This document shows, in pieces, positions 8,258 through 16,376 of a DNA stretch of 64,000 nt. Source of the stretch: [Actinomadura] parvosata subsp. kistnae. Its GTDB lineage: Bacteria > Actinomycetota > Actinomycetes > Streptosporangiales > Streptosporangiaceae. The notes beneath the pieces were generated by a model. It had not been told where the DNA came from. It was given only the letters and a program-made list of their open reading frames with translations, and made no database searches. The position numbers and the translations under genes are program-made. How positions within the stretch are numbered: position 1 is the first letter of the stretch; each line of letters opens with the position of its first letter. The stretch lies in NCBI RefSeq assembly GCF_900323885.1, contig NZ_OOHJ01000018.1, positions 1,475,001-1,539,000 on the forward strand, written 5' to 3'.

Positions 8258-9161
8258 GGGATGCCACCGTACGGCTCGGGTACCTCGCGGAGACCGTGCG
8301 GCTGCTGTATCCGGGGACGGGCGCGCCCCGGGCGTACACGCTGCTGCCGCACGCCGCGCTGCCCCGCAGGCTGGCGCCGCGCCGCTGGTGGCATCCGGGC
8401 GCCCCGGTCGAGGTGCCGGTCGAGGGGTCGATCGCGGCGCACCTCAGCGAGGTCTTCCAGCGTCCCGTCGAGACCGTTCTCCACGTACGTCCGGCGCGCC
8501 GGGCCAACCGCAAGCCCGTCCTGGAGGCCCACGCGGGCGGGCGGCGGCTCGCGTACGTGAAGATCGGCGACACCGACCGCGCCCGCGCGCTGATCGGCGC
8601 CGAGGCGGCGGCGCTGCGCCGGCTGGCCGGGCTGCCCCTGCGGACGGTCGCCGCCCCGGCGGTACTGCACCACGGCGAGTGGCGGGGCCTCGCGGTGCTG
8701 GCGCTGTCGCCGCTGCCGGTGCCCGCGCCGCCGCGGCGCCGCCCGGTGTCCGGCCCGCTGCTGGTGGAGGCGGTCAAGGAGATCGCCGCCACGGGCGGCG
8801 ACCGCCCCGCCTGGCACGGCGACCTCGCCCCCTGGAACCTGTGCCGCTCCCGCGACGGCCGACTGCTCGTGTGGGACTGGGAGCGGTACGAGATCGGCGT
8901 CCCCTACGGCTTCGACGCCGTCCACCACTTCTTCCATCGGACCCTGCGCAGGGCGGCGCCCCCGGCCGCCGCGCGGGCCTGCGTGACGCGGGCCGCGAAG
9001 GTGCTGGCCCCCTCGGCCTGCCGCCCGCCACCGCCAGGCGCACCGCGCTGCGCTACCTCGCCGCGCTCGCCGAACGGCACGCCGCCGACGGCCACACGCC
9101 GCTCGGCCCGCCGCACACCTGGCTCGACCCGGCCGTCGAACACGAGGAGCTGCTGAGGTGA
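8254..9161 (+). pseudogene. APH-fold phosphotransferase, frameshifted near its C-terminus
   Basis: This encodes an aminoglycoside-phosphotransferase-fold protein of about 302 residues. The Brenner motif WHGDLAPWNLC near residue 189 and the metal-binding LLVWDWERYEIG about 15 residues on are intact. From the C-run at about 9007-9011 the frame is lost: the downstream frame continues as a sensible APH tail (ARRTALRYLAALAERHAADG and ending EHEELLR), and one extra C there restores a 303-codon gene ending at 9161. Without it, the frame stays open into a Pro/Arg-rich nonsense tail ending at 9156. The ATG has GGAGG upstream. The role in the locus is unknown; it could phosphorylate a sugar or lipid carrier. 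Confidence 0.8.
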
Positions 9162-10012
9162 GGACGATGAAGCGATCGGTACTGTCGCTGTCACGGGCCA
9201 CCGGACGATTCACGTCGGGAGCGCGCGTGCTGCCGTCGTTCCTGATCACAGGGGCGCAGCGGTGCGGCACCACCTCCCTGTACCGCGCCCTGGCCCAGCA
9301 TCCGCTGCTGCTCAAACCCGTCCTGCACAAGGGGGTGCACTACTTCGACGTCGCCTACGGGCGCGGCCTCGCCTGGTACCAGGCACACTTCCCGCTGTGG
9401 GTCGGCACCGCGCTGCTCCACCACCGGTACGGCACCCGCGCCCAGGCGTACGAATCCTCCCCCTACTACCTGTTCCACCCCCTGGCCGGGGAACGCATCG
9501 CCGCCGACCTGCCCGGCGTCAAGCTCATCGTGCTGGTCCGCGACCCCGTCGAGCGGGCCTTCTCCGCGCACGCCCACGAGCTGGCCCGAGGCTACGAGAC
9601 CGAATCCCACTTCGAGTACGCCGTCGAGCTGGAGGCCCAGCGCCTGGCCGGGGCCGAGGAGCTGCTGCGGGCCTCGCCGTACGCGCTGCACCACTCGCAC
9701 CGCCACCACGCCTACCTGGCCAGGGGCCGCTACGCCGACCAGCTCGACCGCCTGGAGCCGCTCATCGGCCGCGAACGCATCCTCGTGCTCGACAGCCACC
9801 GCTTCTTCGCCGAGCCGGAGACCGTCTACGACCGGGTCCTCGACTTCCTCGGGGTGCCGCACCTGGGATACCCGGCGTTCGAGCGGCACAACGGGCGGGC
9901 ACTGCCGCGCCGGGTGCCGCAGGTGCTCGGGCGGGCCCTGCGGGACCACTTCGAGGCGTACGACGCCCGGCTGACCCGCTGGCTGGGCGGTGAGCCGTCG
10001 TGGCGGCGGTGA
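9158..10012 (+). CDS. PAPS-dependent sulfotransferase 1
   Basis: A 284-residue sulfotransferase of the heparan N-deacetylase/N-sulfotransferase-like type. The 5-prime phosphosulfate-binding loop FLITGAQRCGTTSLYRAL lies near residues 27-44 and the 3-prime phosphate-binding region VLVRDPVERAFSAHAHEL near 126-143. SPYYLFHPLAGERI and GRYADQLDRLEPLI also fit the family. It would move sulfate from PAPS to a hydroxyl or amine of the glycan. The GTG start overlaps the preceding stop (GTGA) and has GAGGAG eight bases upstream; an in-frame ATG at 9167 is an alternative. It is one of three sulfotransferases in the locus. Confidence 0.9.
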   Translation: MRTMKRSVLSLSRATGRFTSGARVLPSFLITGAQRCGTTSLYRALAQHPLLLKPVLHKGVHYFDVAYGRGLAWYQAHFPLWVGTALLHHRYGTRAQAYESSPYYLFHPLAGERIAADLPGVKLIVLVRDPVERAFSAHAHELARGYETESHFEYAVELEAQRLAGAEELLRASPYALHHSHRHHAYLARGRYADQLDRLEPLIGRERILVLDSHRFFAEPETVYDRVLDFLGVPHLGYPAFERHNGRALPRRVPQVLGRALRDHFEAYDARLTRWLGGEPSWRR

Positions 10013-11247
10013 TCGGGCGCAGGGGGCTGGCCGGGCTCGGCGGGGCGGCGCTGGGCGCGCTGGCGCAGTTCGTCCTCGTGGTCGTGGTGACCAGGGCATT
10101 CCCGGCGGCCGAGGCGGGCGCGTTCTTCACCGCGACGGCGCTGATCCTCATGGCGGCGGGCATCGCCAAGCTCGACGCGGGCAACGGCCTCATCTACTTC
10201 ATCGCCCGCGCCGCCACCTACGACTACCGCGGCATCTCCGGCTACCTCCGCGCCGCGATCGTGCCCTGCGTGGTCGTGGCCGCCGGCGCCGCGGTGGTGC
10301 TGTACCCGCGCCTCGGGCCGCCCGCCGCGCTGCTGCCGGCCATCGTCGTCGCGGACGTGCTGCTGGCCGCCACGCGAGGGTTCGGCATGATGCGGCCCAC
10401 CGTCCTGCTCGACGGGGTGCTCGTCCCGGTCGGGCAGGTCGTGCTGGTCGGCGGGGCGGCGCTGGCCGGGGTGTCCGGGTGGGGGCTGACGCTGGCGTGG
10501 GCGGCGCCGTACCTGCCGGTCGTGGTGCTGGGCGCGGCCGGGCTGCGCGGGCGGGCGCCGCGCACGCCGTACCTGCCGGGCACCGGACGAGACCTGTGGC
10601 GCTACACGGCCCCGCGATCGGTGGCGGGGGCGATCCAGGCCGTGTTCCAACGGGTGGACATCGTGATCGTGGCGCTGCTCGCCGGCCCCGCCCAGGCCGC
10701 CGTCTACACGGCCGCCACCCGCTTCAAGGTGGTCGGCCAGCTCGCCAACCAGGGCCTGGCGCAACCCCTCCAGGCCGGCCTGGTCAGGGCGCTGGCCTGC
10801 GGGGAACGGGAGCGCGCCCGCGAGCTGTACCAGTCGGCCACAGCCTGGCTGGTGCTGCTGACCTGGCCGGTGTGGCTCGCGTACGCGGTGCTGGCGCCGT
10901 GGGTGCTGCGGCTGTTCGGGCCCTCGTACGGGTCGGCGGCGCCGGTCGCGCTGGTGCTGGCCGGGACCATGATGGTGGCGACGGCCTGCGGCATGGTGGA
11001 CGTCGTCCTGACGGCCGCCGGTCACACCGGGACGAGCCTGGCCAACCTCGTGACCGCGATCGGCTGCACCGTACTGCTCGACGTGGCCCTCATCCCGGCC
11101 CACGGCGCGCTCGGAGCGGTCGCCGGCTGGTCCGGCGGGGTGATCGTCAAGAACCTGCTGCCCCTCTGGCAGCTCCACCGCCGCTACGGCCTGCACCCCT
11201 TCGGCCGCCACACCCTCACCGCCCTCCGCCGGACGGCGGTCGCATGA
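10000..11247 (+). CDS. Wzx-type polysaccharide flippase
   Basis: A 415-residue polytopic protein with about 12 hydrophobic segments, matching the MOP (Wzx/PST) exporter superfamily. Segments include LGALAQFVLVVVVTRAFPAA, a paired second half beginning YTAPRSVAGAIQAVFQRVDI, and AVYTAATRFKVVGQLANQGL. It would flip undecaprenyl-diphosphate-linked repeat units. GTG at 10000 overlaps the sulfotransferase gene by 13 bases with GGTGAG just upstream. Together with the polymerase and co-polymerase it completes the Wzx/Wzy/Wzz set. Confidence 0.87.
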   Translation: MAAVIGRRGLAGLGGAALGALAQFVLVVVVTRAFPAAEAGAFFTATALILMAAGIAKLDAGNGLIYFIARAATYDYRGISGYLRAAIVPCVVVAAGAAVVLYPRLGPPAALLPAIVVADVLLAATRGFGMMRPTVLLDGVLVPVGQVVLVGGAALAGVSGWGLTLAWAAPYLPVVVLGAAGLRGRAPRTPYLPGTGRDLWRYTAPRSVAGAIQAVFQRVDIVIVALLAGPAQAAVYTAATRFKVVGQLANQGLAQPLQAGLVRALACGERERARELYQSATAWLVLLTWPVWLAYAVLAPWVLRLFGPSYGSAAPVALVLAGTMMVATACGMVDVVLTAAGHTGTSLANLVTAIGCTVLLDVALIPAHGALGAVAGWSGGVIVKNLLPLWQLHRRYGLHPFGRHTLTALRRTAVA

Positions 11248-12239
11248 GCGCGAGCGCCGACGACGGGATCGCCGGGCGCCCGGGCCCGGAGGCTGGTGAC
11301 GAGATCAGTGGGCACCCGAGCGCCGGCGAAACACCCGGCGGGCGCGCGGGTCCCGTGCTCGTGACGGGGCTGCCCCGCAGCGGGACGAGCTGGGTCGGCA
11401 GGATGCTCACCGCCGGAGGCGACCTCGTCTACGTCAACGAGCCGCTCAACCCCCAGCACCCGCCCGGCCGCTGCCCCGGCGTGCTCGACGCCCAGGTCAC
11501 GCACCGCTTCCAATACATCTGCGACGACAACTCCGCCGCCTGGCTGCCCGCCTTCCGCGACACCGTCGCCCTGCGCTACCGCTGGCTGGCCGAGCTGCGC
11601 ACGAACCACTCCCCCTACGACCTGGCCCGCCTGCTCCGCTACGGCACCGCCTTCGCCCTCGGCCGCCTGACGGGCCGGCGGGCGCTGCTGGACGACCCGT
11701 TCGCGGTGCTGAGCGCCGGGTGGTTCGCGCGGCGGCTGGGGTGCCGGGTGATCGCGCTGGTGCGGGACCCGGTGTCGTTCGTGGCGAGCTGGCAGCGGCT
11801 CGGGTGGACGGTGCACTTCCACGAGCTGCTGGGGCAGCCGCTGCTGGTCAGGGACTATCCGGAGGTGCTGGAGCTGCGGCGGCTCGCCACGTCCCAGGAC
11901 CGCGTGTCCAGGGCGGCGGCGCTGTGGCGGGTGACGCGCTCGGTGCTGGACCGCACGCCCGGGATCCTCGTCACGTCGTACGAGGCGCTGGCCGCCGACC
12001 CGGTGCCCGGCTTCCGAGCGCTGTACGCGTACGCGGGGCTGCGGTGGACCCCGGCGGCGGAACGGCGGATCGTCCGGGCCTGCTGCCGCCCCTCGGGCCG
12101 GTCCGGGGGTGGCTTCGCCTGGTCGGGCCTGTCACGCACGGCGTACCGGCCGATGGACTCACGCCAGGCGATCACGCACGGCGCCCGCGGGCTCAGCGAC
12201 CAGGAGGCAGCCCGCGTCCGCGCCATGACGCGAACCTGA
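11244..12239 (+). CDS. Sulfotransferase 2
   Basis: A 331-residue sulfotransferase-family protein. The PAPS loop LVTGLPRSGTSWVGRML lies near residues 39-55 and the 3-prime-phosphate-binding segment VIALVRDPVSFVASWQRLGW near residues 168-187. The first 35 residues are low-complexity and Gly/Pro-rich. ATG at 11244 overlaps the flippase stop (ATGA). It differs in class from sulfotransferase 1, so a different glycan position or acceptor is likely. The stop codon is followed by an 18-bp tandem repeat that repeats TGA, and the last 47 bases overlap the convergent WecG gene. Confidence 0.87.
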   Translation: MSASADDGIAGRPGPEAGDEISGHPSAGETPGGRAGPVLVTGLPRSGTSWVGRMLTAGGDLVYVNEPLNPQHPPGRCPGVLDAQVTHRFQYICDDNSAAWLPAFRDTVALRYRWLAELRTNHSPYDLARLLRYGTAFALGRLTGRRALLDDPFAVLSAGWFARRLGCRVIALVRDPVSFVASWQRLGWTVHFHELLGQPLLVRDYPEVLELRRLATSQDRVSRAAALWRVTRSVLDRTPGILVTSYEALAADPVPGFRALYAYAGLRWTPAAERRIVRACCRPSGRSGGGFAWSGLSRTAYRPMDSRQAITHGARGLSDQEAARVRAMTRT

Positions 12240-13167
12240 GCCACCCGGGAAGCCTGAACCACCCAGGAAGCCTGAACCACGACGGAAGCGTGAGCCACGA
12301 CGCCGGGCTGAGCCGCGGCGGGAACCCGAGCCGCCACGAGAGCCTGAGGCGGGATGCCAGGCAGCCGGCCAGCAGGCGGGCGGCGAACGGGAGGCCGTCG
12401 GCGAGGTAGCGGCGGGCCAGCCGGCCCGGCTCGGCGGCCAGGCGGAACGCCCACTCCAGCCCGGCCCGGCCGGCCCACGCGGGCGCCCTGGTGGCGGTGC
12501 CGGCGGCGAACGCGATGGCCGCCCCGCACCCCAGGAACCACGCCTGCGGCAGCTCCTCCCGCAGCGCGGCGATGAGCACGTCCTGGCGGGGGAACCCGAG
12601 CCCGACGAACACCAGCCGGGGCCGCGCGGCCACCACCCTGCCACGGACCACGGCCGCGCCCTCGGGGGTGGCGTCGAACCCGTACGGCGGCGCGTGCGTC
12701 CCGCAGACCCTCAGCCCGGGACATCGGCGCCTGAGCGCGGCGGCGGCCCGCTCCGCCACGCCGGGCGGGCCGCCGCCGAGCAGGTAGACGGGCCAGCCGT
12801 GGCGGGCGGCCAGCGCGCTGAGCGTCCAGATGAGGTCGGCGCCGGTCACCCGCTCGGGCAGGGGCGTGCCGAGCAGCCGCGCCGCCCACACCAGCGGCAT
12901 GCCGTCGGCGACGACGAGGTCGGCGGTGCACACCAGCTCGCGCAGCGCGGGGTCGGCGGCAGCGGCGCGGCAGATGTCGAGGTTGGGGGTGACGATCCGG
13001 CCTCCGCGCCCGGCCTCCAGCGCCTCGCCGACCCGCCGCACGACCTCGGCCCCGGTGACCGCATCCACCGGAACCCCGGCCACCCACACCCGCCCAGCGA
13101 CCGGAGCCGTCGCCACCCCCTCCACCCACACCCGCCCAGCGACCGGAGCCGTCGCCACCCCGTCCAC
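12193..13167 (-). CDS. WecG/TagA/CpsF-family glycosyltransferase
   Basis: About 324 residues. The core shows the GT26 pattern: RIVTPNLDICRAAAADPALR, then LVVADGMPLVWAARLLGTPL and ERVTGADLIWTLSALAA, then YLLGGGPPGVAERAA and RLVFVGLGFPRQDVLIAA. The family transfers a HexNAc or ManNAcA residue onto lipid-linked sugar. Two oddities are visible. The start region is a perfect 42-bp tandem duplication offering several in-frame GTG codons (13167 chosen; the true start may be later). The last 50 or so residues, after LLAGCLASRL, are a hexapeptide-like repeat encoded by the 18-bp minisatellite. It is last in the minus-strand arm. Confidence 0.82.
   Translation of the reverse strand: MDGVATAPVAGRVWVEGVATAPVAGRVWVAGVPVDAVTGAEVVRRVGEALEAGRGGRIVTPNLDICRAAAADPALRELVCTADLVVADGMPLVWAARLLGTPLPERVTGADLIWTLSALAARHGWPVYLLGGGPPGVAERAAAALRRRCPGLRVCGTHAPPYGFDATPEGAAVVRGRVVAARPRLVFVGLGFPRQDVLIAALREELPQAWFLGCGAAIAFAAGTATRAPAWAGRAGLEWAFRLAAEPGRLARRYLADGLPFAARLLAGCLASRLRLSWRLGFPPRLSPASWLTLPSWFRLPGWFRLPGWLRFASWRGRGLPPGR
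12238..12363. repeat. 18-bp minisatellite at the convergence of the two locus arms
   Basis: About seven degenerate copies of an 18-bp unit resembling GAACCACCCAGGAAGCCT begin at the stop codon of sulfotransferase 2. In the plus frame most units repeat the TGA stop; on the minus strand they encode the Trp/Phe/Leu/Pro/Arg-rich C-terminal tail of the WecG-type enzyme. The period is a multiple of three, so the minus-strand frame survives copy-number change. Confidence 0.85.
13081..13161. repeat. 42-bp tandem duplication at the start of the WecG gene
   Basis: Two copies with a 42-base period (the first from 13081, the second from 13123) are identical over about 39 bases. Each encodes a 14-residue unit containing VATAPVAGRVW and several in-frame GTG codons. 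The duplication lies exactly where translation should begin. Confidence 0.85.
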
Positions 13168-13241
13168 CCGCGCCCGCCCCCTCGCGGCCCCGCCCGTCGA
13201 AACCCCGTCCCTCGCGGGTGGGGGGCGGTGGTCGGGCGGGG

Positions 13242-14129
13242 TCAAATGCCGTGCCCGCGCTGCTGCAGGGCCGACAGCACAGTGGGTGCGGTGACGAGCC
13301 CGGCCGCAACCGCCAGGGCGAGCGGCGCGCGCGGCTCCCAGGGCCGGCTGGCGAGGGCCCGCAGCGCCCACCGGACGGCGGCGCGCCGCCGCCCCAGGGC
13401 GGCGTGGCAGAAGGCGAGCTGGCCGCGGACCCGCGCCGCACCACGCGGGTCCACGGCCAGCTCAGGGTGCCGGGCGAGCATCCACTCAAGCCCGGCTATG
13501 CGGTCCGCCCAGCGGACCGCATAGTGGGACCCGCCCCATCGCACCAGCACGAGCGGCCGGTCGACGTGCACGATCGGTCGCCGCCTGGCGGCGCGCAGGG
13601 CGAGGTCCCAGTCTTCGTTCTGCCCGGCGGGCGCGCTCTCGTCCGGCCAGAAGAGCCCGCGCGGGAACAGGAACGTCGAGGAGTGCACCATCACCATCCG
13701 CGAGCGCACGAGGTCGGCGACGCCGACGGAGGAGGTGCCGGCGAGGCGGGCGATGTGCCGCCCGCCGTGCTCGACCTCGATGGCGCAGCTCGCGAACTCG
13801 CCGCCGGTCTCGTCCAGCGCGCGCACCTGGGCGGCGAGCTTGCCGGGCAGCCAGACGTCGTCGTCGTCGCAGAAGGCGATGAGGTCGGTGTCGCAGGCGG
13901 CGATGCCGGTGTTGCGCGCGCCGGGCAGCCCGGGGGCGCGCGTGTTGGGCAGCACCCGGACGGGGCGCGGCACGCCGCTGACGTCGTGGGGCGAGCGGCC
14001 GTCGGCCACGACGACCACCTGCAGCTCGCCCGCGTAGTCCTGCAGCAGGACGGCGTCGACGGCCTGGCGCAGCAGCGCGGGCCGGTCGCCGCGGGTGGGG
14101 ATGACGACCCCGACCGACGGCGGGCTCAT
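13242..14129 (-). CDS. Family 2 glycosyltransferase
   Basis: A 295-residue GT-A fold transferase. VGVVIPTRGDRPALLRQAVD opens the protein, and GLPGARNTGIAACDTDLIAF leads to the metal-binding CDDDDVWLPGKL (DxD type), with QNEDWDLALRAARR as the ED-type acceptor/catalytic motif. The family adds a sugar from an NDP donor to a growing lipid-linked repeat. ATG at 14129 overlaps the sulfotransferase 3 stop (ATGA). The C-terminal 90 residues are Ala/Arg-rich helices with no membrane span. Only this gene and the WecG-type gene supply non-initiating transferases here, so either the repeat unit is short or other transferases lie elsewhere. Confidence 0.87.
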   Translation of the reverse strand: MSPPSVGVVIPTRGDRPALLRQAVDAVLLQDYAGELQVVVVADGRSPHDVSGVPRPVRVLPNTRAPGLPGARNTGIAACDTDLIAFCDDDDVWLPGKLAAQVRALDETGGEFASCAIEVEHGGRHIARLAGTSSVGVADLVRSRMVMVHSSTFLFPRGLFWPDESAPAGQNEDWDLALRAARRRPIVHVDRPLVLVRWGGSHYAVRWADRIAGLEWMLARHPELAVDPRGAARVRGQLAFCHAALGRRRAAVRWALRALASRPWEPRAPLALAVAAGLVTAPTVLSALQQRGHGI

Positions 14130-15052
14130 CGCACCACCCCCCAGTAGCCGTAGCGGGCTCTGAGCGGCCAGGTGAGAGCGTTGACCACCCGCCGGTGGGC
14201 GTCGGGCAGGGCGGAGCGCCACGCGTCGTCGCGGCGCAGCTCCACCCGCCCCACGTGGAAGCGCATCGGGTTGCCGGACGCGGTGTGGGAGGGCCCCAGC
14301 CAGGCGGTGCGGCCCTCCAGGAACGGCAGCTCCGGCTCGGGCAGGCCGAGCCGCACGGCCAGCGTGCGCAGGGTCTCGCCGGGCCGGGCGAGCAGGTCTT
14401 CGTAGCGCACCCTGGTCACCCTGGCGCCGCGCCCGGGCAGCAGCTCCAGCGCGGTGTTCTGGGCCGACCAGTGGAGCGCGGTGCGGGCCGGGCCCCAGCG
14501 GGTCATCGGCCGCCCGTCCTCGGGCCTGGGCACGGTGCGGCCCCAGGAGTGCGCGACGGCGCGCGGGTCTCTGACGACGTGGACGACGCGCAGGTCCACG
14601 CCGCTCGCGAGCAGGCAGCAGGCCAGTGACGCGTGCTTGCTGGAGTCGATCACGACGGGCGCGCCGGCCGCGTCGTAGAGCCGCCGGTACGCCCGCGCGT
14701 ACTCGGGCAGGTCGGGATGCTCGATGCGGACGATCCTGCGGGTGCGGTCGATCCTGCCGCGCAGCAGGATCATGCGCTCGGCCAGCTCGTTTCTCCAGCC
14801 GCCGAACGCCCGCTCCCCCACCTGCCGCCAGAACGGACAGGCGGGGAAGGCCGAGCCGCACCCGCAGAGCTCCTCCGCCAGAACCCCCCGGTCCCACAGA
14901 TGCACCACCTCGCCGAGAGGCACCACCCCGGGAAGCTCGCCCAGGAGCCTCTCGAGCAGCGTGGTGCCGCTTCGGCCGAGGCCGCCCAGGTAGATCACCT
15001 GGGCGGACGCACAATCAGTCAACGGAGGAGCGCCTTCGCGTCGCCAGAACAA
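14126..15052 (-). CDS. Sulfotransferase 3
   Basis: A 308-residue sulfotransferase. VIYLGGLGRSGTTLLERLLG near residues 19-38 is the PAPS loop and LRVVHVVRDPRAVAHSWGRT the 3-prime-phosphate region. A cysteine-rich insert (LCGCGSAFPACPFW) follows the first third, as in several bacterial sugar sulfotransferases. PVVIDSSKHASL marks the catalytic region. The start is uncertain: TTG at 15052 gives the length quoted but has no clear ribosome-binding site, and GTG or TTG codons about 10-18 residues later are possible. It lies 59 bases after cysN on the same strand. Confidence 0.87.
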   Translation of the reverse strand: MFWRREGAPPLTDCASAQVIYLGGLGRSGTTLLERLLGELPGVVPLGEVVHLWDRGVLAEELCGCGSAFPACPFWRQVGERAFGGWRNELAERMILLRGRIDRTRRIVRIEHPDLPEYARAYRRLYDAAGAPVVIDSSKHASLACCLLASGVDLRVVHVVRDPRAVAHSWGRTVPRPEDGRPMTRWGPARTALHWSAQNTALELLPGRGARVTRVRYEDLLARPGETLRTLAVRLGLPEPELPFLEGRTAWLGPSHTASGNPMRFHVGRVELRRDDAWRSALPDAHRRVVNALTWPLRARYGYWGVVR

Positions 15053-15111
15053 CGGAACGCGACGACCCTACTGCGGAGAGTAAAGGGCGGGTAACCCGAA
15101 CCCCAAAAGAT

Positions 15112-16374
15112 CTACCTGGCGTCGATGACCATGCCGGCGCCGACGGTGGCGTTGGTGGTCTCGTCGACCAGGATGAAGCCGCCGGTGGCGCGGTTGCGGG
15201 AGTAGTCGTCCACGAAGAGCGGCTGCGTGACGCGCAGGGACACCCGGCCGATCTCGTTGAGGCCGAGCGAGGTGGCCTCCTCGTCGCGGTGCAGGGTGTT
15301 GACGTCGAGCCGGTAGTGCAGGTCGCGCACCAGGGCGCGGGCGGTGCGGGTGGTGTGCTTGATCATCAGCTTGGACCGCGGCCCGAGCTTGACGCCGTCG
15401 GCCATCCAGCAGACCATCGCCTCCAGCTCCTGCGCCGACTGCGGCTGGTTGTTGGGCCGGGCGATCATGTCGCCGCGCGAGATGTCGAGGTCGTCCTCGA
15501 AGCGCAGCGTCACCGACATGGGCGGGAACGCCTCCTCGATCGGCCCGTCGAAGGTGTCGATCGAGGCGATGCGCGTGGTCAGCCCCGACGGCAGGTGCAC
15601 GACCTCGTCACCGGGCTTGAGCACGCCGCCCGCCACCTGGCCGGCGTAGCCGCGGTAGTCGTGGAAGGCCGGGTCGGTGGCCCGCTGGGGGCGGATGACG
15701 TACTGGACGGGGAAGCGCACGTCGGTGAGGTTGCGGTCGGAGGCGATGTGCACGTTCTCCAGATGGTGCAGCAGCGACGTGCCGAGGTACCAGGGCATGT
15801 TCTCGGAGCGCGAGACCACGTTGTCGCCGTTGAGGGCGGAGATCGGGATGAAGGTGAGGTCGTTGATGTTCAGCTTGGACGCGAACGCCGTGAACTCCTC
15901 CCTGATCTCCTCGAAGCGTTCCTGGGAGTAGTCGACCAGGTCCATCTTGTTGACGGCCAGCACGAGGTGCGGAACGCGCAGGAGCGAGGTCAGGAAGGCG
16001 TGTCGGCGCGACTGCTCCAGCACGCCCTTGCGGGCGTCGATGAGCACGATCGCGAGGTCGGCCGTGGAGGCGCCGGTGACCATGTTCCGGGTGTACTGGA
16101 TGTGCCCGGGGGTGTCGGCGATGATGAACTTGCGGCGCGGGGTCGCGAAGTAGCGGTAGGCCACGTCGATGGTGATGCCCTGCTCCCGCTCGGCCCGCAG
16201 TCCGTCGGTCAGCAGCGACAGGTCGGTGTACTCGGTGCCGCGGTCGCGCGAGGTGCGCTCGACGGCCTCGAGCTGGTCCTCGAAGATCGCCTTGGAGTCG
16301 AACAGCAACCGTCCGATGAGGGTGGACTTGCCGTCATCGACGCTCCCCGCCGTGGCAAAGCGCAGAATGTCCAT
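15112..16374 (-). CDS. cysN: Sulfate adenylyltransferase GTPase subunit CysN
   Basis: A 420-residue elongation-factor-like GTPase. The G1 loop is GSVDDGKSTLIGRLLFDSK near residue 10, the G3 motif IADTPGHIQYTRNM near 91 and the G4 motif LAVNKMDLVD near 140, followed by two beta-barrel domains. CysN couples GTP hydrolysis to APS synthesis by CysD. There is no C-terminal APS kinase fusion, consistent with the separate cysC at 2353. ATG at 16374 lies two bases after the cysD stop, so the pair is co-translated. It belongs to the minus-strand arm with cysQ and the priming transferase. Confidence 0.95.
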   Translation of the reverse strand: MDILRFATAGSVDDGKSTLIGRLLFDSKAIFEDQLEAVERTSRDRGTEYTDLSLLTDGLRAEREQGITIDVAYRYFATPRRKFIIADTPGHIQYTRNMVTGASTADLAIVLIDARKGVLEQSRRHAFLTSLLRVPHLVLAVNKMDLVDYSQERFEEIREEFTAFASKLNINDLTFIPISALNGDNVVSRSENMPWYLGTSLLHHLENVHIASDRNLTDVRFPVQYVIRPQRATDPAFHDYRGYAGQVAGGVLKPGDEVVHLPSGLTTRIASIDTFDGPIEEAFPPMSVTLRFEDDLDISRGDMIARPNNQPQSAQELEAMVCWMADGVKLGPRSKLMIKHTTRTARALVRDLHYRLDVNTLHRDEEATSLGLNEIGRVSLRVTQPLFVDDYSRNRATGGFILVDETTNATVGAGMVIDAR

Positions 16375-16376
16375 CG

